Source: Cycas panzhihuaensis (taxonomy: Eukaryota; Cycadophyta). From it: 64,000 bases of DNA. Below, in pieces: positions 34,313 to 47,300 of the stretch (position 1 is its first letter; the number at the start of each line of letters is the position of its first letter). Below the pieces are notes generated by a model. That model searched no databases, was not told the origin of the DNA, and was given only the letters and a program-made list of their open reading frames with translations. Made by a program: the position numbers and the translations under genes. Location of the stretch: NCBI GenBank assembly GCA_023213395.1, contig CM041465.1, forward strand, positions 83,149,741 through 83,213,740. Reading direction: 5' to 3'.

Positions 34313-37059
34313 TGGATGCGCGTCTACGGGATAACCACCTAGCTACGTAGGGATAGCGAGGATGATCGATGACACTATCAGGGTGCAGATAGGAACCTAC
34401 AAGTGAGGCAAGTACCACATAGGGTGCCCCGTGCGCCGGAGCGCGAGTTCGGGACCTGCGGATGGTACCCAACTACCTGAAGGTGGTTCCCCATTTGAAC
34501 TAGGAAGAGGGGAGGCGAAAGAGTAGCCTGGATAGATTCTGGAGAAGAGTCCTCCCACCCTTGGATGGCCGGAAGGGAAAGGAAAGAATCCCTCAAAGGT
34601 TTTCCTATGGCGGAGAGAAACGAGTAGAGGCAAAGTAGGCGAATAGCCTACAGTTAATACCTTCTCAGTTATTCTGCTAAGCGAAGGGAACTGAGGGAAA
34701 ACGAAGGGAGTGGGAACGATCGATCGATCGAAAGTTCCCCCTTTTAAAGGAGCAATCAAGAGAGGAGAGGGTGCTAAGGCACGCACAAGTAAACCAAACC
34801 AAACACGACAAACCAAGAGAGCAAGCGAGGTTTACAAGCTAAAAGGGAAAGGCTGAGGGGAAGAACTCCCTAAAACCCTTCCCTACAATAGGTATGATAT
34901 ATAAGATATAACATACAGAATGCAAGTAAAAAATGAGAGTTGATTCCCTTTTTCTCTTATGTGGTCTAATTACTACTATGCAAACCCTTTTCAAAAGAAA
35001 GAGAGTGAAACGAAGCAAGAACACATACCCGGAATGAGGGCATGATCGAAGCAGCGACGCCCACAAGATGTCCAAATCGTTCCATGAAGCACGGTAAAGG
35101 GGGTCACGGTAGGGTGAAGCGTGGGGCTTCCTTACCTTCCCCGAAAAGCAACACTAAAGTGCCGAAAAGAAGAAAAGGAAAGCGATAGCAGAAAGTGAAA
35201 TGCTATGATAAAATACGAGTAAACGCACTTACCCAGGAGAGAGAAGGGAGGAGAAGTTCCTCGCATCCTCCGTGTACCTGCAAGTAAGCGCAAAGGTTCC
35301 TTTCCGGAGAAAGGAAGCTAACAACACAAGAGAGAGCACCAAAAGCATATATATATGCATATGCCAAAACTAAATCTCTATACATATATGTTAGTACCCA
35401 TAAATCACAAGGTTACAGTAATAAATTATGGTCAAGAATGCTCAAATGGACGGTAAGTAGATAAGTGAGCCTCATAGTAGTCCACCTTCCGCAAAGAGCA
35501 ACCCTACCCTCCCTCAAAAAGCCATAGGGCAGCCAGGGTATGGTATGGGTAACTGGGCCAAGAAAAGTACAAAGAGCCCAAAGAAGTCCTGAACGAGCCA
35601 GAGTGCTATGGGGAGTAGACTGGGCCGTTGAAAGAAGGGTTGAGCTAAGGAAAGTCTCTGGGGCTTATGCGTTGCCCGGATAAGGGAATTGAGCCTGCAA
35701 ACCAGTGTTGCAATAGGTGCAAACGCTGATTTCAGCAGCTCGAAGTAGTTCTCTAATCCTTTGCCCACTCTAGGAACAGCACGGGGGCAAAGAGGAGGGT
35801 TTGGAGGGCGGAAGCCTCTTAGGGAGCGCAAAGGTGGTATGGAATCCACCCAGCTCTATCCCAAACACTATGGATCCCTCTTTGGCCGCTGTCATGAGCA
35901 TGAAACGCAGGAAAAGAGGCTTAAATAGTAGAGGAAAAATCCAAGAGAAAGACAAGAATAAGCTCTTGAAACAAGATAAGGAAACTAGTGACAAACATAC
36001 ACAAAACTAGGCATAAACTGAGCAAAGAAAGGACTTCAAATCAATAAATACCTTTAGAGAAAGTGGGAGGCGTTGGCCTCTACAGAAGCCTGCTGGGAGA
36101 GGCTGGAAAACCTGAGAAAAAGGTGAAATCTGGCGGTATGGAGCCCTATTTGAGATGGTTAGAGGAAATCACATACGGGACCACTTGGTGACTGCTTGGT
36201 CAAGGAGAACATGAAAACTCCTCAATGAGGCCCTCTCCAAGGCGTGCAATGAGCTATGAGGATGTCACAGCGAAGCCTAAGGAGAGCTAGGCACTGAAGA
36301 GCAGTTGCAGGTCCTGAAGATGCAGCAGAGCAGCAGAAGAGAGCAGACAACAAGGCGTTTTTCCTTTGTAATCCTTCCAAAGAGAGCTAAAAGATCCTAA
36401 AAATGAGTTGAGATGGGTTTAAATACTCAGCCCCAACCCTAATCGAGCGATTAAGGCTCGACTGGCGCTGAGGTGGGTCGAAAGCCATGTGGCAATTCTG
36501 CAGTAAATGCGAGAATTGCCACGGTGGTTTTAAAAAAATAAAACATAACAGTCGCCGCATTCGAAACTTCGCAGATGCTGCGGTAAACTTTCTTGATCGC
36601 GAAATTTCTTGCGGCGGGACCGAGACCAAACTAGCCTAAGCGATCGGCCGGTGTGGACCAATGTACTAGGAGGTCGACAGGGGGGCAGGCCCACCTGCCA
36701 AGAGGCAAACAATAGACCAAAAGCCACAAGAAAGGCAATCATGGGACTTAAGGATGCAACAAGGAGGCCAAACGATGATAAGTCAACATACGGGTGATCG
36801 TCACACCGATCAAGTGAGTCTCGAGAGGAGTAGGGCAGATTGCGAGAAGTGACGCGGCCACCAGGGTGCTACACTTGTTGGGAGTGTGCCCCCGCTATAG
36901 TCGTCATAGGCTAAATATGGTGTAGATGGTGCGAACCATCTACGAAAGACATAGCATGCAAGCAAATACTCCTCACAAAAAGCAAAAAATAAGGTGAGAA
37001 ACATACCTACACTTACCTAAGTCGACCTCTCTATATCCATTCCCGGAAGCTGGGAAACA
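34313..37059 (-). repeat. Solo LTR of the Gypsy family (copy D), 2.75 kb
   Basis: On the minus strand it starts TGTTTCCCAGCTTCCGGGAA at 37059 and ends GTAGACGCGCATCCA at 34313, the family LTR end. Inside are AGCCTATGACGACTATAGCG near 36895, the hairpin at about 36543-36615, TATTTAAA at 36418-36425 and the GGCCATCC block near 34565. It is flanked by GGCAT (34308-34312) and TGCAT (37060-37064), a target duplication with one change. No internal region is present, so it arose by LTR-LTR recombination. Confidence 0.8.
36418..36425 (-). promoter_or_regulatory. TATA-like box in solo LTR D
   Basis: TATTTAAA on the minus strand at the position matching TATAAAA of copy A, downstream of the hairpin block. 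Confidence 0.45.
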
Positions 37060-40000
37060 TGCATCCCCTTATTCCCTTCCTCTCTCCATCACCTTCCTCT
37101 CAAATTGTGGTGCTTATTATGTAGCCATTATACTGCCAAAATTTTACCATTAGAATTCTCAATACAAGGTTAGTACTGAAGTGCTTTATCACATTTTTGA
37201 GATATTTGAACTTCACTTACAAACTTTTTTTTGTAATAACTTGATCTAACAAGATGAAATGCTGTTAGATTTTTTCTAAAAAGCTTATTTTCATAATTAT
37301 ATGTTGAGTTAACCTTCATTGAGCTTTGTGGACAATTTGGCAAATCTTAAATTACTAATCTCTCTCTGTCTCTCTCTATCTCTCTCTGTCTCTGTCTTTG
37401 TCTCTCTCTATTAACACAGTATTTATACCAGGTATTTTCCTATAAACCTTAACTTACTAGTTTTTTCTTATTTACTAAAAGAAAAAGTACAATGAATAAA
37501 TAAAATATTTCACTTTATCTCATAGTTTTATTTCAAAAAAGAGGTGTGATAAGAAAGGCTCTCTGCTTGCATGTTTGAGTATGTCTACTTGATTTCTTTC
37601 ACCCTTGCCTACAAGATTTTCTTTTGAAAAAGAAAAAAGAACAAAAAAAGAAAGGGTAAAAGGAATTTTCTTCATTTTGTTATATCTTGCATTACATCCC
37701 TTGTTTTATTATGGCATGTGCTCTTCTCAAAGGCCTAATGAAGGAGAGGATTGCACCTATTATAAGCCCTTAAATTCGTAGGGCAACATTCTATTTTGAC
37801 TAGTTAAGTCTGTTTGATTTTTTTATAAAAAAGATTAAAAAGAAACATATGTTAGTTGCATTAGGTGCTTGTTTTGTTTGCCTCTTTAGTCTCTATTAAG
37901 GTAGGGCTCTTCTTTCCACCAAAGAGGGGGGGTAACTGACTTTCTATTCGTGTGTTATTACCGAATGAGATGGGTTGTCTTATACCTTTAAGTGTTGAGT
38001 CTTTGAAGTATGTTCCGAATAGGCAATTAGATGGCACTTGTCCTTGCCACGTATTAATGTATGGGGTATGGACAATCGAGTGAACTTCATCTCTCCTATT
38101 GAGAATGGTGGCCTCTTTCTTCCTTCACCCTCTTAGAGCTTGAGGTTTGTTAAAATCAGACATGGACACAACTGGGCTACTATGGCATTTGTGTAAGAGC
38201 CATCACTGGTATTGTCAAGTCCTCATTAACTTATCCACAAACAGATCTATCCTATGGTCTTAATTCCTTCAAACCTCTTGCTCTGGATAGTCCATTCCTT
38301 ATCTCTTTAGATTGAGTTCATTGATATTAGGTCGAGTAGAAGTTTGGGGGTTAGGAGAGGTCAATCAACCTAGGGAGTTTTAGTTCCATAAGATAAGTAT
38401 GTAGCTACATAAGAGTTGTGGGTATTTATACTCGATCAACCCCCTCACGCTAGAAGGGCATTTGCGTGTTATTTTGTCATCTTAGAAATGCTAGTTATAG
38501 GTTGATTAATATTATCTCAACTACTGTTAGTCTTTCATTCAACTCGCTTCATTAGTTGATGTATGTTTGCTTTATTTGCTTGCTTACACTACATTTTTTG
38601 TTGATTAATTGTAGTTAGTTTAGTTCTCTTCATTTTCACTTTCACCTTCTTCTAACATATTGCACACACATGCACGCTGACCTTAGCTTAACTAATCAAA
38701 CATAGTGGCATTTATCTCCACAACCATATAAATGAGATGTACGAGCACCCCGTGGAGGGCATATGCTCAAACCTTCCCTCGCTTTGATCCCCCTCATACT
38801 TCAAACATGTTTTGAGGTAGTGTTTTGCACGTCCTCTTCCCCTGCTCATCCGTGTTCAGATGGTTGCCCTAATAAGTTAACTAATATTAAGTGATAGCAA
38901 TTATGATTATACTAACATTAATAAAAAGACATAACTATTAGGAAAATGTTGTATACATTTACTATATACTAGTATAAAATCATGACATATTAAATTATAT
39001 TACCATAATTAAAAATTCTTAATCATTATCTTTATACTTAATCTTTAAATCATTACAGCTCATTCATATATTGTGTTCTAATTTCATTAAGGAATTGACC
39101 CTGTTGGATTACTTCAAGCCATTTGATGATGTATTTATACTTTGGTTTATTAATAACATTATATGTGTATATCAAGAAAAACACATAAATGGTATTAATC
39201 TAGAAGAAGATGGTGATAGCCTTTCTTTCTTAAATAGTATTGATGCTTATGAATGAGAAAGAAGTAAGGTTTAGTTAAAACTTTAGGTATGTAATACATT
39301 CCATCGAGGTAAATCCTTACTTTTCTATAAGAAAACAAATAGTTTCCAAAGTCCTCCCTAAGGATTATTGTAGATTTAATGAAGTGGAATTGTCGTTGAT
39401 GTTTATTAGTAAAAATATGTATATGCCACTTTATTAAGGCACTAGAACTTAACACTTGTTCAAGTAAATTATAGTAGTTAAAGATTGTCTTTATGATTAC
39501 GTGGAATAAAACTTATTCTAGGATAGTTATAGAAAATAAACCTATTATGATTGAATTGACAAACAAAAATTTTAGTATCTTTTAGATGAAAAGATACATT
39601 AATGAATGGCAACTTTAAAATTGGATTACTCAAGAAAATAGAGTTTCATGACATCAAGCATTAATAAATATGAGCAAGCAACTTGTAATGTATTGTTGGA
39701 CCATTCAAAGGCAAATATTCCTTCTTGTGCGTTGGATTCTTTTAAAAATCGACATCACATTTGATACGTTATTTTTAAGTGGAGGTACTCTCTTTGGATT
39801 CTCACCACATAGGTATAAGCCAACATGCTCATTTCTTGAGTTATTTGTCTCGCATTGTGCTCTTGATAGTTTTCATCTCACTCCCTAAATAAAACATTAA
39901 CATCAACATTCACTTTACAAATATTCCACCACATGGTGTCTTCCTACCTTCACAACCCTCTAATAGTCTTCTCACATGGCACACAGTATTGCATTGATTT

Positions 40001-40140
40001 AATTTTTACATAGATTATTATTAATTGATAAAAATGCCTTTTCCTAAGCCCTCCATCCCGTTTAGAGTATATATTATATAAACGAACGAACAAACATGAT
40101 AGGAACTCCAATAAGGATAGAAATATGAACATACAGCAAA
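37060..40140. other. AT-rich intergenic DNA, no gene recognised
   Basis: About 3.1 kb without a supported gene. It includes a CT-rich imperfect microsatellite (TCTCTCTGTC-type, 37357-37411). Short reading frames at 39071-39455 on both strands match nothing I recognise. Confidence 0.5.
37357..37411. repeat. Imperfect (TC)n/(TCTG)n microsatellite
   Basis: TCTCTC runs interrupted by TG and TA steps over about 55 bases. Confidence 0.8.
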
Positions 40141-40341
40141 ATGACTTTGCAGCATAGTAGACCGACCCAAGCGTAGACGAGGGTTGTGGTCATTCTCGCT
40201 ATCTCACTTTATGCCACATTCCCAACTGACGTAATCCCTTCGCCTCGTCGAAGTGTATACAAGGTTGTACTGGTACCACACAAGCAATCTAATACTTTCA
40301 TAGTTGGATGAGGTAAGCAATTCCATTTATTAACATAAAAA

Positions 40342-40773
40342 TTATAATACAAGAGTGAAAGGAAACAAGGGGGTGAAATGACATGGCATGCAATGCGTGA
40401 CGTGGAAGGCCTCAACGCATTCAATCATATGCATTATTATACCTTTCCATGGTGCGTGTGTTCCACGCCGTCGCTCCTCTCCATCTGCTACCCATTGCCA
40501 GCTATGCCACTCACATATATCGAGCCCCGGAACCGTGCGCAGGAAATGTCCGACACAAATGCTGGCCGGGTGTGGAACAACCGCTGGTGTGTGTGCTACA
40601 TCAGCGGAATATGCCACGAGGATGAGAGTCAAGGCACCAACGTGGCACTGAGGTCCAACAACCCCTTTACTTGGTATAGAAGCGACCCCTTTGCCGCGGT
40701 CTGATGGGCGGGTATCTTCAAACGTGGGAATGGACGTGTGCATATTTTTTTGCACCCCCAAGGGGCCACGCAC
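40342..40773 (-). other. Open reading frame of unknown nature
   Basis: A minus-strand frame stays open from about 40844 to 40342. An ATG at 40773 gives 143 residues starting MRGPLGVQKNMHTSIPTFED. The overlapping + strand frame 40378-40704 is also open. Base composition rises to near 50% GC from 40140 onward, unlike the AT-rich DNA before it. I recognise no domain. It may be a gene fragment, or open by chance in GC-richer DNA. Confidence 0.2.
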
Positions 40774-42130
40774 GATACCACTAAGTTTAGGGTAAGGTCG
40801 GTCATTTGAGATGAAATAATTGAAGGCAAAGGCCGGTTAACCAAGCGGCGTTCTCTATTTTTCGTGGACTGATTGGAGAAGTGGTTTCCAATGCAATTTC
40901 ATCAAATGATGTCGGCCGTGGGAAGGGGGCTCCTTGTTGCCTACAAGGGTGACTGTCGTCGTCCCATACGCTCGTTGGCCGTAGTTGTTTACTGGATCGT
41001 ACTGTACCGTCTCCGTAATTTCTACAGGCGATGTGCAATTCACCCACTTACCATACTCCACGCCTTCAACTTGGAGGGCATTTAGTTTTTGAATGTCCGA
41101 TTAGAAGGTACTTAAAGAGCTGCCTTCTTTCACGCCCTTTGCCCACGACAGCAACGGACTCTCTTGTGCTGCCCCTGGGGGGCTCATGATCTTAGACAGT
41201 GCGCATGTTGTATGATATCTGACCTGAAGACCTTTTTTCTGAAAAATACATGATCACGTTTTCTGTGTAACGTGCACACTGTTTACAGCCCGGGAGTGCT
41301 GCCTATAAACCAGTAAAATACGAACAAAAGTAGCTGTACGGTGAATCAGTAAATCTTTTAACTGGGAGCGACTAAATCTCCCACGGTGAATTTGCTGCCA
41401 AGTATTGGCTGTCAAGCACCACCAATAAGTGACGGCCATGTCTGACACCAGGCTTCAGCTTCCCGTCGAATGACGTCGATTCGGAATGTAAGCCGTCGGA
41501 TTTTGTAAGGCATTACATCTGACGATTACTTTATGACGCGTGGAACTATGCGTCAGATAATTAAACATATTTAAATAATGTATTTCAATAATAAACATTT
41601 AATTAGTATCTGTAAGGAGGAAACGATTTTGAAAAGCGGAGTGATTCATTAACTCGCGTTCTTTAATGAAGACGAGACTAATCAAGGGTAACTCCAGTTT
41701 AAAACATACACATTTATCTTCAGACAGACGTCGGGCCTTCGGCGGACGGCGAGCTGGAGGGGGAACGCTAAAACCGGCACTTGTGAGTCACCACGAGGGA
41801 GGTTATTGTTCTTGTGGACTGGTTCGACCTGCCGTTAACTCGTGAGTTTACTCTCGTGTGGTTTAGTTAAGTGCCGCCCCTGTTCGGGGAGTTGACGCCA
41901 GGCTGGCCGAAGCAGTTAACCTCTCCGTGCATTCGCACAGGAGACAGCGTGCATCTGTTGTACGAATACGTATATCGGGGACCGAGAAATTATTCCCGGT
42001 AATCCAGCTTGGTGCTCGGCTCCTTGCGTCGGAAGTCAGTACCTAGGGGAATGGGCGGTTTACCGGTACAGGGCATGGGCTTTTTGAGGAAGCAGCCTGG
42101 TTTTTACAGGACGGCGACAGCTGGCCTTTA
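40774..42130. other. GC-richer region upstream of GATL
   Basis: About 1.35 kb with mixed composition. A block at 41720-42120 is clearly GC-rich with many CG dinucleotides. No coding recognised. By position it is distal promoter or an untranscribed spacer of the GATL gene. Confidence 0.4.
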
Positions 42131-43236
42131 CCCTTGCTTACCGAGCTCGAATATTTAATTTATTAATTTTTAATAATTTTGTTGCGTAGCTTCGCACTTT
42201 CCATCCAATTCTGGCATTTTTCGGTGTGTGTAGGTAATAGGAATCTGTTAGTAGCGTTTGGTATGATCGTTTTTCCGTTCTGGTGTTTATCGACCAGGGG
42301 CGTCCCTTGGTGTTCTGGCTTCTTCTTTGAGGTTTTTTTTTTCCAATTATTTTTTTCCTTTTTTTTTTATTTTTCAATTTTTAGTTTCTAGGGCTTAGGG
42401 GCGGAGGGTTAGGTCTGGGCTGCATTGAATTCTATGGTGGAGAAGGGTTGTGGCAGGAGTAAAGCAAAGGACTGTAGTGCACGCCCGTGCACACGGTCCT
42501 TATTGTTCTATAACGATTCCGCCTGCAGATCTGCTGCATTTTATATTTTTACACACGCCAGAGCTTCCGCGTTGAGAACCGGAGGATTGGGTACGCCCAG
42601 CTGATTTTTTGGTCACGAAATCTCTTTGTTCATACTAGGCAGACAAACATAGGTGTCCTGGGTGAAGCCCATGCGATTGGATGCTCAGAATGTAGAAATA
42701 AGAAATTTTCTTCTTCGTCTACTAGTAGAACTTGCAAAAATTTCTGCCTGGATTTCGCAGTTTGAGAGCTGTGATTTCGAGGGTGTAGGCTCTAAAGCCG
42801 TGTTTATTTTCTATTATTTTGCCCTATTAATACGGCATTGTTAGCTTTGAGGCCCATTTCTCTAAAATTTTTTAGCATTCGTGTATCGCATTCTGTTCTA
42901 AGGGCTTTTGGGAATTCTGAAATTGATTTTGGATATTTTGGACTTGCGGGACAAATTTCCACTGGCAATAGCTTTTTCGTGGAAGAGGGCCGTGATGAAT
43001 TCTTTTGTAGGAGCCATTCTTCTTCTCTCGTGTCGGATCCCCAAATGACAAAGAATACCGTTTTTGGACGGCGTTGAACGCTGACGAAGGATTGATAGGT
43101 GGATTTATCAAAGGCATTCACACTGGCTGAGTTTAGGGGAGTGTTGCTTCTAGCCTCCCTGCTCCTTGGCTCCAAGTATTTCAGCTGTAAAGGCCATCCC
43201 ACATTGTTAGCGAGGCAGAGGGACAATAAAGAAGTG
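42131..43236 (+). promoter_or_regulatory. Putative promoter and 5' leader of GATL
   Basis: TATA candidates are ATATTTAAT near 42150 and TTATATTTTT at 42541-42550. A pyrimidine tract ending TTTTTAGTTTCTAG (about 42330-42390) looks like a splice acceptor, and an AGGTAATAG near 42231 could be its donor. That would make a leader intron. None of these can be proven from sequence. Short upstream reading frames occur in this stretch. Confidence 0.3.
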
Positions 43237-44379
43237 ATGGTATGGCTTATAAGAGTGTGGGGATTTGCATCTGCCGTGCTTGTAATTGTCATTCTTTTCC
43301 CGGCGCAGCAGTCGTGGTACCCGGCGGAGGCGATTCGATCGCCTCACTTTGAATTTCAGAGGAATAATGACGGATATCTGGAGATACCGGCTTCTGAGTC
43401 GCCTAATAGGTTTAACCAATTGTTTTCATTTAAAGAAGCCCCAGCATTTCGCAATGGCAAAGGGTGCAGCCTGTCAGGCTTTAATTCAAGTAGTTACGAA
43501 ACTTCTGGAACAGTTTGCGATCCCTCCTATGTGCATATAGCAATTACACTGGATGCCGAGTATTTGAGAGGGTCCATAGCTGCGGTGCTCTCCGTTCTTC
43601 AACACGCCTCCTGCCCGGAGAATGTTTTCTTCCATTTTTTAGTATCGGGAATGGAGGCAGAGTTGCAAGATTTTGTAAGATCGACATTTCCTTACCTGAA
43701 ATTTAAGGTTTATTATTTCAACGCAAATCTCGTTAAAGGATTAATATCGACTTCAGTGAGGCAGGCTTTGGAACAGCCTTTAAATTATGCCCGGAATTAT
43801 TTGGCTGACATGCTGGAGACTTGTGTTAAGAGGATTATCTATTTGGATTCCGATCTTATTGTTGTAGACGATGTGGCAAAGCTTTGGAGTATTAGCCTGG
43901 GGACGCGAACCGTAGGAGCTCCGGAATACTGTCACGCCAATTTCACCAAATATTTCTCGCCCTCTTTTTGGTCGGATGAGAAGCTTGCTCGCACATTCCA
44001 AGGGAGAAATCCGTGTTATTTCAATACAGGAGTGATGGTGATTAATCTCGGTGAATGGCGGTTGAGGAACTATACGAAGATGATTGAGCATTGGATGGAA
44101 GTTCAGAAGGAGAAGCGGATTTATGAGCTTGGTTCCCTACCTCCGTTTCTCCTGGTTTTCGCCGGAATGGTGGAGCCCGTGGAACACAGGTGGAATCAAC
44201 ACGGTCTTGGGGGAGATAATGTTGTTGGAAGTTGTCGGAACTTGCATCCAGGACCCGTCAGTTTATTGCATTGGAGCGGCAAGGGAAAACCGTGGTTGCG
44301 TCTCGATTCAAAGAAACCTTGTCCGTTGGATGGTCTATGGGCCCCCTATGATCTATATATTTCGTCATCCCAACGGTAG
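43237..44379 (+). CDS. GATL: Galacturonosyltransferase-like (GATL) family-8 glycosyltransferase
   Basis: One uninterrupted exon, 380 residues, close to the 340-390 usual for GATL proteins, which are mostly intronless. The frame is open further upstream, but ATG at 43237 is its first in-frame ATG; it starts a typical GATL N-terminus ([10 protein letters not shown]) with a hydrophobic segment at residues 8-22, a signal peptide or Golgi anchor. Landmarks: KEAPAFRN (66), [20 protein letters not shown] (99), [13 protein letters not shown] (182), the metal-binding DSD in [11 protein letters not shown] (204-206), FNTGVMV (262), [17 protein letters not shown] (294), NQHGLGGDN (320) and HWSGKGKPW (345). 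N-glycosylation sequons lie at 83, 235 and 278. Relatives (PARVUS/GATL1, GATL5) act in the Golgi in xylan or pectin synthesis; the exact reaction of this member is unknown. It looks functional, the only such gene here. Confidence 0.95.
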   Translation: MVWLIRVWGFASAVLVIVILFPAQQSWYPAEAIRSPHFEFQRNNDGYLEIPASESPNRFNQLFSFKEAPAFRNGKGCSLSGFNSSSYETSGTVCDPSYVHIAITLDAEYLRGSIAAVLSVLQHASCPENVFFHFLVSGMEAELQDFVRSTFPYLKFKVYYFNANLVKGLISTSVRQALEQPLNYARNYLADMLETCVKRIIYLDSDLIVVDDVAKLWSISLGTRTVGAPEYCHANFTKYFSPSFWSDEKLARTFQGRNPCYFNTGVMVINLGEWRLRNYTKMIEHWMEVQKEKRIYELGSLPPFLLVFAGMVEPVEHRWNQHGLGGDNVVGSCRNLHPGPVSLLHWSGKGKPWLRLDSKKPCPLDGLWAPYDLYISSSQR

Positions 44380-47300
44380 AGACCTCCAAAAAGGTTCAGG
44401 GGTTTTAAGATGTATGCTTTTTCAGACCTGAAATTAGCAGGACGTCGGGGAGATCTTGAATACACTTATTTTCTGTTCGTCTTTTTATGATTATCGTCTA
44501 TATCTTTCTCTAAGGACAAACAGTGAAGAGAACTCCCTTGTTGATGATAGCCTGAAGTAATGCATATGATCACACATGACTGTTTTATACCTTTGGGTTT
44601 CGCCCGACTCAGCAGCTGCGGTCGCCGAAAGAGTGGGGGTGTTTGATGTGTTAAACCGAGGTTTGCCTTTGTATCATCTGCAGCTTATTGTTAGTTGTGA
44701 AGTTGATTAATAATATTGGTGTACTCCACTGCCTAGGGGATTTGGCTGGCTTCCTTTCTGTGGACGCCCATTGTTCAGGCCATTGTTACGAAAATTTAGG
44801 TTATTATTGCTTTGCGGCTTCATAACAGTTGGACTTCTTCGACATTATTATTTAATTTCACCCATTTTTTGTAATAATTATCGACATTCTTTTATAACTC
44901 CCTTTCAGATTTATATTTGAGATCAATGTTGTTCTTGTGAGTTTGTGCTGTTATGAAAACAATGATGTTCTGTTGGGAGTAACTGATTTTTTGTGAGGTA
45001 TTTATATTCGTTTTCGACGAGGAATTAATGTATGCAGAGTCTACTGGGAGCTTTTTGATGTTCGGTGAGGAGAGGTTTTAATCTTGTACGCTAACATTTT
45101 TAGCAGATTCATAGACCGAACGTGCAACGGTGCCATTTTCACGACCCCACCTGGTTTGTGTTATGACTCTGCTTTATATCAATCGAGGTCACGAGTTTTT
45201 TGTTCCAACACTTGGGATGCTGTTTGCTTTTTAATTTTCCGTCTATGAAACGCTAACAGAGAAAAGTAATTTTCTGTCTATGAATGGCTGTTTGATTTCC
45301 ATGTTAACGACCGGTCAGGCGGGATCGGTGGATATCTCTTCTGATGCCAGATTGGTTGGATATGGTTTTGTGACCTTCTCCTGCAGGCGCATATTTTGAC
45401 GATTTGTTGTGCCTGTTTTGTAACTTACTACCAAGCTTTAGATTTTGACGGTTAAATTCCTGGTTGAAAGCTGCTTCATCCGTGAGATACTGAAATGCTG
45501 GAAAGCTCACGAGGTCAAATACAACTCCAAGTTCCTGGTCATTTCGGAACAATGGGATTGTAAATTTGAAGTACGGCATGAGATTCGGATGCTCTATTTG
45601 CATGTCAAAGGATTGTATTACTCCTCAGATGTCGACGCCTGCAAGGGTTACCGAGTCAAATGCAAGTTCTGAACATTTCCTAACGATACTTATCGTAAAA
45701 CTAAAGCTACGGAATGGGAGAAGGAAGGTAGTTCTGTGCCAGAGAAAGTCTTATAGTTAAGAGGCATGTGACGTGTGTTCCATTCTATTTTCACGTGTCT
45801 AGCGGGGAAGAATAGTTGGAACGACGGTGAACCTTTGGGATAACGTTGTGGTATGGTATGTTTAACCCATTAAATTCAAGAGAGAAGTCTGTGGGCACAG
45901 GTTTTCGCGAAAGCTTATCTAGAGTCGATTATTTTGATGGCGATGGTAGAGGAGTAGGTATCGCCTTGTTAAGAGAACCATCTAGACATTATAATAAATG
46001 GCTTATAGCTTTTTGGTGCACTGTAGGAATTATATACATTTGTTGATGTCCATTTTCCAAATGTCGTAGCATACAATAACTCGACGAAACCAGCATGATT
46101 ATTCGTTACCTCTTTTAGAAGTAGGGTATGCCATAAATTATAGAATTTATAGGTTGAGTCTAGCGCAAGTAAATAAAGCTTACGCGGGTGCAAAAATTGG
46201 CTTTTTCTTATTATTAAGTGGGGATGGGAACCTTTTTTCCTTTGGCAATAGTTCATTTTTTTGGGATGGGGATGTTAGAGTGCTACTTCAGCGTGAGAAG
46301 AATGAGCAAGAGAGCCATTGTTTGACACGAGATGTTTCAAATATATACTCAATGGCAAGGTCATTTTGTATGCATAGTTTCTTTTGGTTTTTATGGTGGA
46401 CTTTTAATAATTTTTTTTCTTTTTTAAAGGGAAAAGAAGAAATCATTAAATTATAAATTCAAATGCAGAACAACATGATAAGAGCCCATAGGTCAAGTAG
46501 ACTAGACTTTAATAATTAGGGACACAATATGTAGTGGGGTGGATTAAACGCTAAGGAAGTCTCGTGAGATTGTAGGGTGTTTTAAAAGCAAAGGAAATTT
46601 CATTAGATTTTAAAATTTTTTAACAATGTGAAAAGAAATTTCGGGTAGGTGATTTATAATTGTTGACGTCGTCTATATCGTTTTAGGCAATAGGCAATAT
46701 TGATAAATATGTAATGAGATATTAATTAATGGATTTTTTGAGGGATATATTATGTTAACATCTGCCATGCATTTGGTTTGAAGTCGTTCTAATTTTGATG
46801 GGGTATACTTGAAACATTTGATGGAGAATTTATGGTTCTTAGGATTCCCCCCCTCGGGGTATGGGGAGGAACAAATTATGGATAGGAATTCTGATACCCA
46901 CTGTAGGTTTCTATGTTTGTTTGATACATAATGGATAATATTTTTTTTTTGTAATATTCATGGTAAAAATTTTGAAGGGTTTTATTATAACCAGCTAGGC
47001 GGATGAATAGTAAAGGGAACCTTGTGACAAGTGAACGGCTGTTTTAGAGTTTTGGATTAAATGGGGAAGACACCGGTTTCAATTCGGGATTTTGAGTGAT
47101 GATGATGTAAGTTATGGGGCATGTATTGCAAGTTGTAATAATTACTTTATGCCAGACATGTAATGGTTTGTCTTGTGTGGTCATCGTTTTCAGGGAGGAG
47201 ATTGAAACTTTTTGATCATTCCCCAAAAAAATTGTGTTGTTTGACCATTTTCAGCAGTCCCGAAACAGAGACCGTCCAACAGACGAACAATTGCTTGAAT

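Noticed and set aside
34397-34816. Minus-strand open frame of 139 codons
   Set aside because: It lies wholly within solo LTR D, and the aligned stretches of other LTR copies are not coding.
39195-39455. Minus-strand frame with a LTKPYFF phrase resembling the end of Copia RNase H
   Set aside because: Neighbouring motifs do not line up and no LTR or polypurine tract is in place; the likeness is too short.
45304-45672. Overlapping frames of 75-99 codons downstream of GATL
   Set aside because: No recognisable domain and no sign of coding bias; probably chance.
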